Shown piece after piece: positions 1 to 7,871 of a DNA stretch of 64,000 nucleotides. Source of the DNA: Pleionea sp. CnH1-48 (GTDB lineage: Bacteria; Pseudomonadota; Gammaproteobacteria; Enterobacterales; Kangiellaceae); the NCBI RefSeq assembly GCF_024124665.1, contig NZ_JAMXSB010000004.1:372001-436000 (forward strand). The letters are read 5' to 3'. How positions within the stretch are numbered: the first letter of the stretch is position 1; the number at the start of each line of letters is the position of its first letter. A model generated the notes under the pieces. That model ran no database searches, was not told where the DNA came from, and saw nothing but the letters and a program-made list of their open reading frames with translations. A program made the position numbers and the translations under genes.

Positions 1-1374
1 GTCAGCGATACCGATTCGCGTTTATTTACTATCACTTTTCTGGGTTACGAGAACCGTTGGAATGCTGCCGATCAAATACCACAACGTGCCGTATCACAGC
101 AGTTAATCGACAATCTGGGATCACTCGATACAGATGTGGGTGGAAAGTCCAGTCGCTACAGTCTTTCTGCACATTTTGATAACGGCGATTGGGTAGCTGA
201 CGCATACTTTGTTGATTCTGAGTTATTGCTGTTTTCAAATTTTACCTATTTTCTAGACGATCCTGTTAATGGTGATGAGTTTGAGCAGGTCGATGATAGA
301 AGGATTCTGGGTGGAGAGTTGAAGCGCCTGTTTACAACTGACATTGGCGATAATCATATTCACCAAACGGTGGGCTTACAGTATCGGTTTGATGATATTA
401 AAAACGTTGGTTTGCATAAAACTCAACAAAGGCAACGTTTAAGCACTGTTCGTGAAGACTCCGTTGAAGAGTCCTCTATTAGCTTGTTCTGGAAAGGCGA
501 TATCGATTTTACAGACGCTCTTATGGCTAACCTTGGTATTCGATACGATCATTTGGATGTTAAGGTTAATAGCGATAATCCTTTGAATAGCGGTAGTGCC
601 GATGATGGTTTGCTAAGTATTAAAGCGGGCTTAAAGTATCAGTTAAACAGTCAACTCTACAGCTACTTTAACATTGGCCAATCATTCCATTCTAATGATG
701 CTCGCGGAGCGACGATTACCCTTGACCCGGTATCGGGTGATGCTGCAGACAAAGTGGATTTACTCGTTCGTGGAGAGGGAGCAGAACTGGGCTTATACTA
801 CGCTCAGCAAGATCAATACAACCTGTCATTAAGTTTATGGTTTCTCGAACTTGATTCAGAGCTACTTTTTGTTGGCGATGCAGGCAACACAGAGGCGGGT
901 AGAGCATCGCGAAGACAAGGGCTGGAATTTACGGGCTACTATTGGTTCAACAAAGCCTTCAGCGCAGATGTTGAATTAGCCTGGTCTCATGCTCGTTTTC
1001 GCGAAACCGCTGACGGAGAGGGCAACCGTATTGAAGGTGCTTTACCATTTGTTGCCAGTGTCGGTATTAACTGGAGCCCGGCAGATAACTGGCGCACAAG
1101 CCTCAGATTACGGCACTTTGGCAAACGCCCATTAGATAGCTTTGCCGAGCAAGAGTCTGACGACTTTACTGTTACTAACTTTGCCATCACGCACACGCTT
1201 TCATCTTGGCAAATCGACGTTAAGGTGCTGAATTTGTTCGATAGCGATGACCATGATATCGACTACTTTTATGCTTCTCGGTTACCTAGTGAAGATGCCG
1301 CTGGTATCGAAGATAATCACTTCCATCCTATCGAGCCTCGAACGATGAGAGTTCAGGTGCGATACCTGTTTTAG
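1..1374 (+). CDS. TonB-dependent outer-membrane receptor, C-terminal part
   Basis: The frame is open from base 1, so signal peptide, TonB box and plug domain lie outside the window; 457 residues remain before the stop. What is visible is the beta-barrel: alternating amphipathic strands, many Tyr/Phe/Trp at strand ends, a late segment with LRLRHFGKRPL and VKVLNLFDSDD typical of the last strands, and a C-terminal Phe (QVRYLF) needed for BAM-dependent insertion. A GTG at 136 could be mistaken for the start, but coding continues upstream of it. The cargo cannot be deduced because the plug and extracellular loops are only partly visible. No partner transporter follows; the next gene is an unrelated small secreted protein. 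Confidence 0.85.
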   Translation, partial: VSDTDSRLFTITFLGYENRWNAADQIPQRAVSQQLIDNLGSLDTDVGGKSSRYSLSAHFDNGDWVADAYFVDSELLLFSNFTYFLDDPVNGDEFEQVDDRRILGGELKRLFTTDIGDNHIHQTVGLQYRFDDIKNVGLHKTQQRQRLSTVREDSVEESSISLFWKGDIDFTDALMANLGIRYDHLDVKVNSDNPLNSGSADDGLLSIKAGLKYQLNSQLYSYFNIGQSFHSNDARGATITLDPVSGDAADKVDLLVRGEGAELGLYYAQQDQYNLSLSLWFLELDSELLFVGDAGNTEAGRASRRQGLEFTGYYWFNKAFSADVELAWSHARFRETADGEGNRIEGALPFVASVGINWSPADNWRTSLRLRHFGKRPLDSFAEQESDDFTVTNFAITHTLSSWQIDVKVLNLFDSDDHDIDYFYASRLPSEDAAGIEDNHFHPIEPRTMRVQVRYLF

Positions 1375-1389
1375 AGCTCGCAATCACAA

Positions 1390-1429
1390 TGAAGCGACTG
1401 AGTGATTAATATTGGGCTCAGTCGCTTCA
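1390..1429 (+). terminator. Inverted repeat after the receptor gene
   Basis: A perfect 13-bp stem (1390-1402 pairing with 1417-1429) with a 14-nt loop begins 16 nt after the receptor stop codon. No strong T-tract follows directly, so it may act as a Rho-independent terminator of modest strength or as an mRNA-stabilising 3' hairpin. Confidence 0.55.
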
Positions 1430-1758
1430 GACAAAAGTTCTGCTTATTTTTGCTGATGCTAGATTTTACATTAAGAACATAAACTCCTTTATTTTCATTG
1501 GTTTGAATAGAGCTTCTCGAACTTACATTAATTTGGGTTGCCATGAGCTTCCCCAAAAACTAGGCCCATAAAGTAGCTTTATTTTTAAGCAATGTGGAAT
1601 TCGACCTCAAAATAAGAATCTGTAAATGAGAATTAGTTACATTTAGGCGTTGAATCGGTTATCCTACGTCTATGGGTAATTAGCTCAACTATTTTAATCA
1701 GATATTGAAGTCGCCCCGATGTCTGATGATTTTTGTGATGGGCGGTAGGAGAAGAACT
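1430..1758. other. Intergenic stretch upstream of the small secreted protein
   Basis: No convincing gene. A TTGAAT hexamer at 1650-1655 is a possible -35 element for the gene at 1759, but no good -10 pairs with it. TGTAA and TTACA arms near 1621-1641 form a weak inverted repeat that could be an operator. Confidence 0.3.
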
Positions 1759-2160
1759 TTGAAAAAGTTAGCGCTATTATTATTTGTCCTTCCTTTGGCT
1801 ATGAATGTTCAAGCCGGTGGAGAATCAAAAGAAAAACCCGTTCAGCATATTAAAGTGAAAGATGTCACTACAATGCAAGATGCTAAAAAAATCTTCGTTG
1901 AAAAAACATCAGATATCAAGAGCAAAACCAAACTGGATGCGCAAGAGTTGCAACAGATCCACTTTATTACTTACACGCTAGAAAAAAGCGTTGCTTACTA
2001 CGCAGAAAACTTAAAGGGCGATGAGCAAAAGCTAGCGAAAGAAATTGCTGACGTTGTTGAGAACATTCACATCAGTTCAGAAAACAATCGTCAGAAAGAA
2101 ACGAAGAAACACTTAGACACTTATTTTAAGCTGGCTGAAAAATTCGTTTCTCATCTGTAA
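1759..2160 (+). CDS. Small secreted alpha-helical protein (DUF6746-like)
   Basis: Chosen start is TTG at 1759, with AGGAGA (1747-1752) six bases upstream. This gives 133 residues beginning with a clean signal peptide (KKLALLLFVLPLAMNVQA). Starting at the ATG at 1705 would put an implausible Arg-rich stretch before the signal. The mature part is about 110 residues, Lys/Glu-rich and predicted helical, with no Cys and no catalytic motif; it resembles what is catalogued as DUF6746 in marine gammaproteobacteria, a match made from memory. Probably periplasmic, function unknown. It stands alone between the receptor and a convergent serine hydrolase. Confidence 0.75.
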   Translation: MKKLALLLFVLPLAMNVQAGGESKEKPVQHIKVKDVTTMQDAKKIFVEKTSDIKSKTKLDAQELQQIHFITYTLEKSVAYYAENLKGDEQKLAKEIADVVENIHISSENNRQKETKKHLDTYFKLAEKFVSHL

Positions 2161-2238
2161 TTGGTTTCTAGAGTTCAAGCAATTCACTGCTGTTTGAACT
2201 ACGGCGAAGACCTTTGTCAAAAGTTTTCGCCTTTTCAC

Positions 2239-3237
2239 CTATTTGCTTGAAAGTAGCTTTACAATGTTATTGCGTATTTCATAGAGCGTTGATTTGTTTC
2301 CATCGCTCGACATCAAAATAATTGTATAATCTTGCTCAAAATTATGGTGCTTCAAGGTGTGATGATTTGGATTTGAGCCATCATGCTCCCAGTACTTTAA
2401 CTTTCCTTCCTCAGACGTATAATAGCGCCCGAAATCAAAGTAAGCTCGATTGTCTTTACCTGATAGCTTATCTCCTGGAAGGAAGCGCTCGATTTCAGCA
2501 AAGTCTACTAGCTGTCCTTTGTTTAACGCATTTTCGAACTTCAACAAGTCTTCTGGCGTTACATAAATACTGACTCCCTTTAAATAAGTCGGGTAATCAC
2601 CGTAAACTTTGTTTTTTGATTCCTTACCTTTTGTCTCTTGCTGATAAGATGCGTTCATTGATGCGATCTTAAATATCGACTTGTTTAAAAAGTCGATATA
2701 AGGTTTTTCTGTTATTTTCTCTACCAGTAAAGCTCTGAGAATGACATTTAAGTTAGAGTATAAATAGCCTCTCCCAGGTTCGAATTGTATTTTACTGTTC
2801 TTAATTTGCTCAATAACTTCAGAAGTTTGTATGTTCTTTTTCCATTTGATTCTTGGCAATCCTGAGGTATGAGTGAGTATATGTTCAACGGTTATATTTT
2901 CACTTCCTTTAGGTAAGCCCGTTATGAAATGAGAGATTTTGTCATAATACCGAAGCTTTTTGTCTGCGACCAACTGCATAATGGAGACAGTGGTAAATTC
3001 CTTTCCAACAGAGCCTGGGCTAAATAAATGCTCATCATTAATGGGCATTTGTTTGTCTTTGTCTGCAAATCCGATGTTTTCATGCAGTAAAACTTTTCCT
3101 TTTTGGCTGAGCAGTAGGACGCCGTTAAATCCGGTACCTTTTATTGACTTTAACAATGTGTCTTTGTAGCGATTGTCAGTGGCTGATGCTTGGCTAAACA
3201 TGAGTAAGGCAAAAAATACTAAGCCTATTTTCTTCAT
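2239..3237 (-). CDS. Secreted serine hydrolase, beta-lactamase/class C (S12) fold
   Basis: 332 residues with an N-terminal signal peptide (cleavage near ASA, residue 19). The family SxxK nucleophile motif is SVGK at 76-79, the structural HTSG is at 123-126 and the second catalytic motif YxN is YSN at 160-162. The third-motif region near the C-terminus carries EHDGSNPNHH, where HxG would be expected. Such enzymes are periplasmic or secreted esterases, D,D-peptidases or peptide hydrolases; true beta-lactamase activity cannot be inferred from the motifs. It is convergent with the preceding gene and has its own long upstream region, so it is likely monocistronic. Confidence 0.85.
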   Translation of the reverse strand: MKKIGLVFFALLMFSQASATDNRYKDTLLKSIKGTGFNGVLLLSQKGKVLLHENIGFADKDKQMPINDEHLFSPGSVGKEFTTVSIMQLVADKKLRYYDKISHFITGLPKGSENITVEHILTHTSGLPRIKWKKNIQTSEVIEQIKNSKIQFEPGRGYLYSNLNVILRALLVEKITEKPYIDFLNKSIFKIASMNASYQQETKGKESKNKVYGDYPTYLKGVSIYVTPEDLLKFENALNKGQLVDFAEIERFLPGDKLSGKDNRAYFDFGRYYTSEEGKLKYWEHDGSNPNHHTLKHHNFEQDYTIILMSSDGNKSTLYEIRNNIVKLLSSK

Positions 3238-3526
3238 TAATGACCCATCCGTTTCTTATTGTGTTTTTTAGTGGCGTGATACTGCCATGTGAATGCAGCG
3301 ATTTTCACTCAGTTTTCAAATGCTTGCAACATCTGTGAACGGATTTCAAAGAGCTACGGGGTTAACGTCATTTATTGGAGGTGGGGTAAGTTGTGAAGTG
3401 CATCGGAGGGACGCAGGTTGGCTTCTATTCTTATGAAGTACCACACTTGCATCTAAAAACGATAAGTTAAGGGCTATTCATTCAGCTTGTATCAGGCAAT
3501 TACTGTTGTTGGCATCATCAAAATCT

Positions 3527-3554
3527 TTGATTTCGGAGATACAACTGGTACTAT
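3527..3554 (+). promoter_or_regulatory. Candidate sigma-70 promoter of the thiamin operon
   Basis: TTGATT (3527-3532) and TACTAT (3549-3554) are separated by 16 bp and lie about 30 bp before the riboswitch aptamer, giving a predicted transcript start near 3561. The position relative to the aptamer is the main support. Confidence 0.5.
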
Positions 3555-3587
3555 GCGCCCCGTGTCATCACAGTGAATGACAAGAAC

Positions 3588-3742
3588 CAAGGGGTGCTAA
3601 GCGCTGAGATCCTTAATAAAGGGAACCCTTGGGCCTGTTGTTTTTTGGATGATTGTTTTTGCCACAACTAAAAGCAAAGAACATCATTGAAAGCTCAATA
3701 GGCCCTGAAACCTGATCCGGGTAATTCCGGCGTAGGGAAGGT
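3588..3742 (+). promoter_or_regulatory. TPP (thiamin pyrophosphate) riboswitch, THI element
   Basis: The conserved blocks of the TPP aptamer are present in order: GGGGTGC at 3591-3597, GCTGAGA at 3603-3609, ACCCTT at 3625-3630, then after an enlarged variable P3 arm CCTGATCCGG (3711-3720), GTAATTCCGGCGTAGGGAAG at 3721-3740. The P1-closing CCAAGGGG and the terminal GGGAAGG fit. About 100 nt separate the aptamer from the receptor start at 3846. I see no clear terminator hairpin with a T-tract in that space, so control is more likely through access to the GAAGAGA ribosome site (3833-3839). It should repress the whole downstream operon when TPP is abundant. Confidence 0.95.
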
Positions 3743-3845
3743 CATAAAGTGTACAATCCGTTAGATGCTCATTGCTACCTATTAAGTGTCCGTTTTCTTG
3801 CCGTAAGACCTGATCTTTTCATCGAACTAATACGAAGAGATCCAC

Positions 3846-5948
3846 ATGAATAACATTGTTAACCCTTCACTATCGACATTATCACTTGCTGTTATTTTGG
3901 CGCTATCGGGCAAAGCTTATGCCGAAGATAGCGATACAGAAAACGAATCTAAAAAAGACGAAAATCGAGTTGTTGTAACAGCTAACTTTCGTGCTAAAGA
4001 CATACAAAATCTTCCAGCCAGTGTCACCGTACTATCAAAAGAGCTCGTTGAAAAACGTCAGGCTCAACATCTTGAAGACATTCTAAACGCAGCTGCTAAC
4101 GTTAACTTTGCCAGCGGTGCCTCAAGAGGCCGATTTGTTCAGATCCGTGGGATTGGCGAAAGAAGCCAGTTTAGTGAACCCGTAAATCCATCAGTCGGCT
4201 TTGTTATCGATGACTTTGACTATTCTGGTATTGCGGGCGTCGGCACATTATTTGATGTCGAGCAGGTAGAAATTCTGCGTGGACCACAAGCCACTGAATT
4301 TGGTGCCAGCGCAATGGCCGGTATGGTAAAAGTTAAAACGGCTGATGCCGATGAGCATCAAACCACTCGATTTACCGCAACGGTCGCGGAGAAAAACACT
4401 TGGTCATTAGGCGGAGCGACGGGTGGAGAGCTAGCTGAGGATCTTTTCTTTCGAGTTGCGATTCAACAATACAAAAGCGATGGCTTCATTAAAAACATTC
4501 ATCTTAACCGTGACGACACCACTGGCTACGATGAGTTCACTGGTCGTTTAAAACTCAAATATCGTATTTCGCAAAACTCTACTCTTGATGTGCATTATCA
4601 GCGCATTGATATTGACAATGGTTATGACGACTTTTCTCTGGATAATGATGGCTTAACTCGATCCGATGAACCAGGGTTTGATCAGCATAAAACCAATGCT
4701 TTTGGAGTCAAGTGGCAGCATGAGGTAAGTTCAGGGCAGTGGGTAGCTATTGCCAGTCACTCTACCTCTGATCTTGGCTATGGTTATGACGAAGATTGGA
4801 CGTTTGTCGGTTTTCACCCTGATGGATACCAATCTAAAGATCATTACCTGAGAGACCGAGACACCACCAGTGTTGATCTTCGCTTTTTGTCGAACCAGAC
4901 CAGTGCCCTGTTTAATGGAAGCACTGATTGGGTAGCTGGAGTTTATCTGCGCAACATCGAAGAGTCTTTATTGCGCCAGTATACTTTTGCTTCCAGCGAT
5001 TTTTCCAGCCAGTACAAACCGCAAAGCCGTGCGGTCTATGTAAATACTGAAACAGCATTAACGGACAAAGTGTCGTTGAATGTAGGATTGCGAGCAGACA
5101 ACTATCAAATTGATTATGCCGACAGTAGCGGTTTCAGTAGTCAATCTGACGAAACCATTGTGGGCGGGAAAGTCGTTGCTAATTATGCCATGGGAACCAG
5201 CGACCTCTACACCAGTATTTCTCGAGGTTATAAAGCAGGCGGTTTTAACCCTGACGAGCGAGTCTCACAAGACAAGCGACTCTTTGAACCTGAGTACAAC
5301 TGGAACTATGAACTAGGTCTTAAAAATCGTCTAGCTGATCTTAATGGCTATGTGCGCGTGGCGGTTTTTTATATGGATCGAGAAAATACTCAAATCAGTG
5401 ATTTTGATGTTCAGACCCGCCCTGACGGTTCTTCTGACTTTATCGATATTATTGATAACGCTGATGTGGGTAAAAACTATGGTGTTGAATTTGAGTCAGG
5501 TTTTCAGCTAACCGATAACTGGCGTGTTAACGCAAATATTGGTTACCTAAGAGCTTCCTTCGAAGGTTACCAGTTAGCGAATGGCACCACGGTAGAAAAA
5601 CAGGATCAGGCGCAATCGCCTCGCTATACTTTTAACATGGCTTCTGATTTGGCGATTACTGACAACATCAGCTGGTATCTTGTGGTAGAAGGAAAAGACG
5701 ATTTCCGTTTCTCTGATGGACACAACGAAATGTCGCCATCTTTCACTTTAGTGAACACCAGCCTGAGTTATCAATTGGAAGATTGGCAACTTTCATTGTG
5801 GGCGAAGAACCTGCTTGATCGAGAATACTATGTTCGTGGATTTGGTGGATTCAGCAATGATCCCCGAGACGGTTATTCACCTGCAGAACCTTACTTCCAA
5901 TTAGGCAACGGCCGTCAGGTCGGGTTAACCTTAAACTACTCTTTCTGA
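3846..5948 (+). CDS. TonB-dependent outer-membrane receptor, predicted thiamin (vitamin B1) importer
   Basis: 700 residues with signal peptide (ending near AYA), a TonB-box-like stretch (RVVVTANF, about 41-48), a plug domain (DIQNLPASVTVLS through EILRGPQATEFGASAMAG, about 50-165) and a 22-strand-type barrel ending in Phe (LTLNYSF). Its job is inferred from position: it is the first gene behind the TPP riboswitch and is followed within 10 bp by thiamin-uptake genes. Riboswitch-linked receptors of this kind (called OMR1 in comparative work on thiamin regulons) are considered thiamin or thiamin-phosphate receptors. The barrel alone would not give the substrate. Confidence 0.88.
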   Translation: MNNIVNPSLSTLSLAVILALSGKAYAEDSDTENESKKDENRVVVTANFRAKDIQNLPASVTVLSKELVEKRQAQHLEDILNAAANVNFASGASRGRFVQIRGIGERSQFSEPVNPSVGFVIDDFDYSGIAGVGTLFDVEQVEILRGPQATEFGASAMAGMVKVKTADADEHQTTRFTATVAEKNTWSLGGATGGELAEDLFFRVAIQQYKSDGFIKNIHLNRDDTTGYDEFTGRLKLKYRISQNSTLDVHYQRIDIDNGYDDFSLDNDGLTRSDEPGFDQHKTNAFGVKWQHEVSSGQWVAIASHSTSDLGYGYDEDWTFVGFHPDGYQSKDHYLRDRDTTSVDLRFLSNQTSALFNGSTDWVAGVYLRNIEESLLRQYTFASSDFSSQYKPQSRAVYVNTETALTDKVSLNVGLRADNYQIDYADSSGFSSQSDETIVGGKVVANYAMGTSDLYTSISRGYKAGGFNPDERVSQDKRLFEPEYNWNYELGLKNRLADLNGYVRVAVFYMDRENTQISDFDVQTRPDGSSDFIDIIDNADVGKNYGVEFESGFQLTDNWRVNANIGYLRASFEGYQLANGTTVEKQDQAQSPRYTFNMASDLAITDNISWYLVVEGKDDFRFSDGHNEMSPSFTLVNTSLSYQLEDWQLSLWAKNLLDREYYVRGFGGFSNDPRDGYSPAEPYFQLGNGRQVGLTLNYSF

Positions 5949-5958
5949 GGAAACTGAT

Positions 5959-6210
5959 ATGAAGCTGGTAGCTGAGATTTCTCTGTACCCATTACAAGAA
6001 GATTACGTTGCTCACATTTTAACGTTTATCGAACGTATCAATGAGTATGAAAATCTGGAGGTTCAGACTCATGCTACCTGCACCATCATTAAAGGCGATT
6101 ATCAGCATCTTATGTCAGTACTGGCGACAGAAATGGAGCGCAGTCATCAAGAAGTAGGGCAAGCCATTTTTGTTTGTAAGTTTTTAAAGGGTGATAACAT
6201 AGTCTTATGA
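5959..6210 (+). CDS. Small thiamin-binding protein, YkoF/MTH1187 (DUF77) type
   Basis: 83 residues, no signal peptide, hence cytoplasmic. It begins with the family pattern MKLVAEISLYPL, where the SLYPL strand and following helix are characteristic of the ferredoxin-like fold of MTH1187/YqgV and the YkoF thiamin-binding domain; a second strand region (CTIIKGDYQHL) and the C-terminal strand (AIFVCKFLKG) complete one domain. YkoF has two such domains, so this single-domain protein probably assembles as an oligomer. The start lies 10 bp after the receptor stop and its end overlaps the permease gene by 4 bp, so translation is likely coupled. A role in buffering or delivering thiamin is inferred from family and operon. 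Confidence 0.85.
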   Translation: MKLVAEISLYPLQEDYVAHILTFIERINEYENLEVQTHATCTIIKGDYQHLMSVLATEMERSHQEVGQAIFVCKFLKGDNIVL

Positions 6211-6821
6211 ATGATTTCTTTACGCTACTCATCGAGCAGATAACATCACAATCCGGTTTAGAAGTCGTAGCAGTGATCACTGCCATCGGCTATGTTTGGT
6301 TAGCCGCACGACAAAGTATTTGGTGCTGGCCTTGTGCCTTGGTAAGCACAGGCATATATGTTTGGTTGTTCTGGGAAGTGTCGCTACCATTCCATATCTT
6401 TTTGAACGCCTATTACCTGGTCATGGCGGTTTATGGCTGGGTGAAGTGGAAGGGGGCGAGCAATGAACCATTGCAGGTCGTCAGCTGGTCACTACTGACT
6501 CATGCAAAGTGGACAGGGCTGGTATTTATATTAGCTTTAGGCATCAGCATGTTGGCCGCAACGCAACTTGACCCAGAATATGTTTATCTGGATGCGTTTG
6601 TCACAGTGTTTAGTCTGTTTGCAACAGTTTTGGTGGCTCACAAAGTGTTAGAAAACTGGCTTTACTGGATCGTCATTAACTTATTTGCGTCTTATCTTTA
6701 TTTTGAAAAAGGCTTGGCACTCACTAGTTGCCTATTTGTTCTCTATACGGTGTTTGCTATTTACGGGTACTTTAGTTGGCGTAAACATCATGTCCAAAGT
6801 ATGTCGCCACAGAATACGTGA
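6207..6821 (+). CDS. pnuT: PnuC-family vitamin transporter, predicted thiamin permease PnuT
   Basis: 204 residues with seven predicted membrane segments and no signal peptide. PnuC-family marks are the early W-x-P region (SIWCWPCALVSTGIYVWLF) and the late NWLYWIVINL helix, which carries the conserved WxxW-type substrate-site pattern of PnuC-like facilitators. PnuT members are riboswitch-linked thiamin transporters acting with a kinase that traps the vitamin. The start codon overlaps the stop of the upstream gene (ATGA) and the end overlaps a GTG of the next frame, so the operon is tightly coupled. Nicotinamide riboside transport (PnuC proper) is the alternative, made unlikely by the TPP riboswitch. 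Confidence 0.9.
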   Translation: MNDFFTLLIEQITSQSGLEVVAVITAIGYVWLAARQSIWCWPCALVSTGIYVWLFWEVSLPFHIFLNAYYLVMAVYGWVKWKGASNEPLQVVSWSLLTHAKWTGLVFILALGISMLAATQLDPEYVYLDAFVTVFSLFATVLVAHKVLENWLYWIVINLFASYLYFEKGLALTSCLFVLYTVFAIYGYFSWRKHHVQSMSPQNT

Positions 6822-6841
6822 AAACAAAGTTTAGAGGTTGC

Positions 6842-7636
6842 ATGGTGAATACTCGTCTTCAACACATTCTAGCCGAATTGCAAAGTAGTGGTAACTTTGA
6901 AACGCCGCTGACCATTCAGCCAGTTGCTGGAGGCGAAGTTAATCATAGTTTTGTGTTGCTAAGTGGCGAACAACGATTCTTTCTTAAGTTGTTTGAGCAA
7001 GATGAATTACTGCCTGCAGGCCGTGATGCACAATATGAGTTGCAGTTGCGGCTTTCTAAGCATCATTTGGCGATGGAGCCTGTCTATTTTAATCATGAGC
7101 TTGGTTGTCAGGTAGAAAGCTGGTTTGATGGTGATAACTTGCTTAAACTTGATGCTGCCATCGAGCAAAAAATCGATATACTTGCCGAAACTCTAGCGGC
7201 CATTCACAATACAGATATTAATGCTCAACCATTGCCGCTACCAGAAGTTTGGCAACGTTACATTGAAGCTGCGAAACTCGATATTGATCCTAGTTTAAGA
7301 GACAGAGTCGAACGAGCCGAGCGAATTTTTGCGGATACTAAGACAAGTTCAAAGGTACTTTGTCATAACGACCTATCCTTGCAGCATGTGGGCCTTTCAT
7401 CAAGTAGAATGGTTTTTGACTGGGAATATGCTGCGATGGGTAATCGATATTTTGATCTTGCTTCTTGTATTGATGTTAATGGTTTCGATGGTTCTCAGGC
7501 TCAATTGCTGCTTAACAAGTATTGTGGATTCAGTGGTATCGAAGAAGAACATGCCTTGGCTTCTACCTTGCAGCAAGATGAACTCGTGAAACTTACCTGT
7601 GAGTTATGGTTTCGAGTTGTTGGGCAGGAAGGTTAA
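6842..7636 (+). CDS. Aminoglycoside-phosphotransferase-fold kinase, predicted thiamin kinase
   Basis: 264 residues from ATG 6842, which has AGAGG at 6833-6837; an earlier in-frame GTG at 6818 overlaps the permease stop and is possible too. The fold is the APH/choline-kinase type: a beta-rich N-lobe with GGEVNHSFVL, a catalytic-loop motif CHNDLSLQHV (the Asp is the expected base) and the metal-binding DWEYAAMGNRYFDLA. The usual Asn five residues after the catalytic Asp is replaced by His. As the last gene of the TPP-controlled operon it most likely phosphorylates imported thiamin to thiamin monophosphate, the role of ThiK, thereby driving uptake through PnuT. The sequence is too diverged to assign the symbol firmly. 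Confidence 0.8.
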   Translation: MVNTRLQHILAELQSSGNFETPLTIQPVAGGEVNHSFVLLSGEQRFFLKLFEQDELLPAGRDAQYELQLRLSKHHLAMEPVYFNHELGCQVESWFDGDNLLKLDAAIEQKIDILAETLAAIHNTDINAQPLPLPEVWQRYIEAAKLDIDPSLRDRVERAERIFADTKTSSKVLCHNDLSLQHVGLSSSRMVFDWEYAAMGNRYFDLASCIDVNGFDGSQAQLLLNKYCGFSGIEEEHALASTLQQDELVKLTCELWFRVVGQEG

Positions 7637-7871
7637 GCCTCAACATCAGATTGCTTTGATAGACTATAAGAGTAAGGACACTCCCAAATCTTCAGTTTAT
7701 AACCAACTTTCATTTTTTTGAGATGATTAGTTATCTAATCTCATAAACAAACATTGAACTGTGATATCGTTCTCCCGTTTTCAAGCGTTGAACAACAATA
7801 ATAATCACGTTAAGAGGTTTCTCCTCGCTCTCACCAAAATCAATATAACGCTAATAAAATGGATGGATGCA

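Noticed and set aside
1371-1544. Minus-strand ORF of 57 codons from ATG 1544 with GGGG just upstream
   Set aside because: It runs through the hairpin at 1390-1429 and abuts the receptor stop; composition is unremarkable and no signal or family is visible. The hairpin explains the sequence better.
2239-3237. Calling the SxxK serine hydrolases (2239, 32495, 39217) beta-lactamases
   Set aside because: They share the fold and the SxxK and, in 2239 and 39217, YxN motifs, but the third motif differs in each; resistance function is not supported by sequence.
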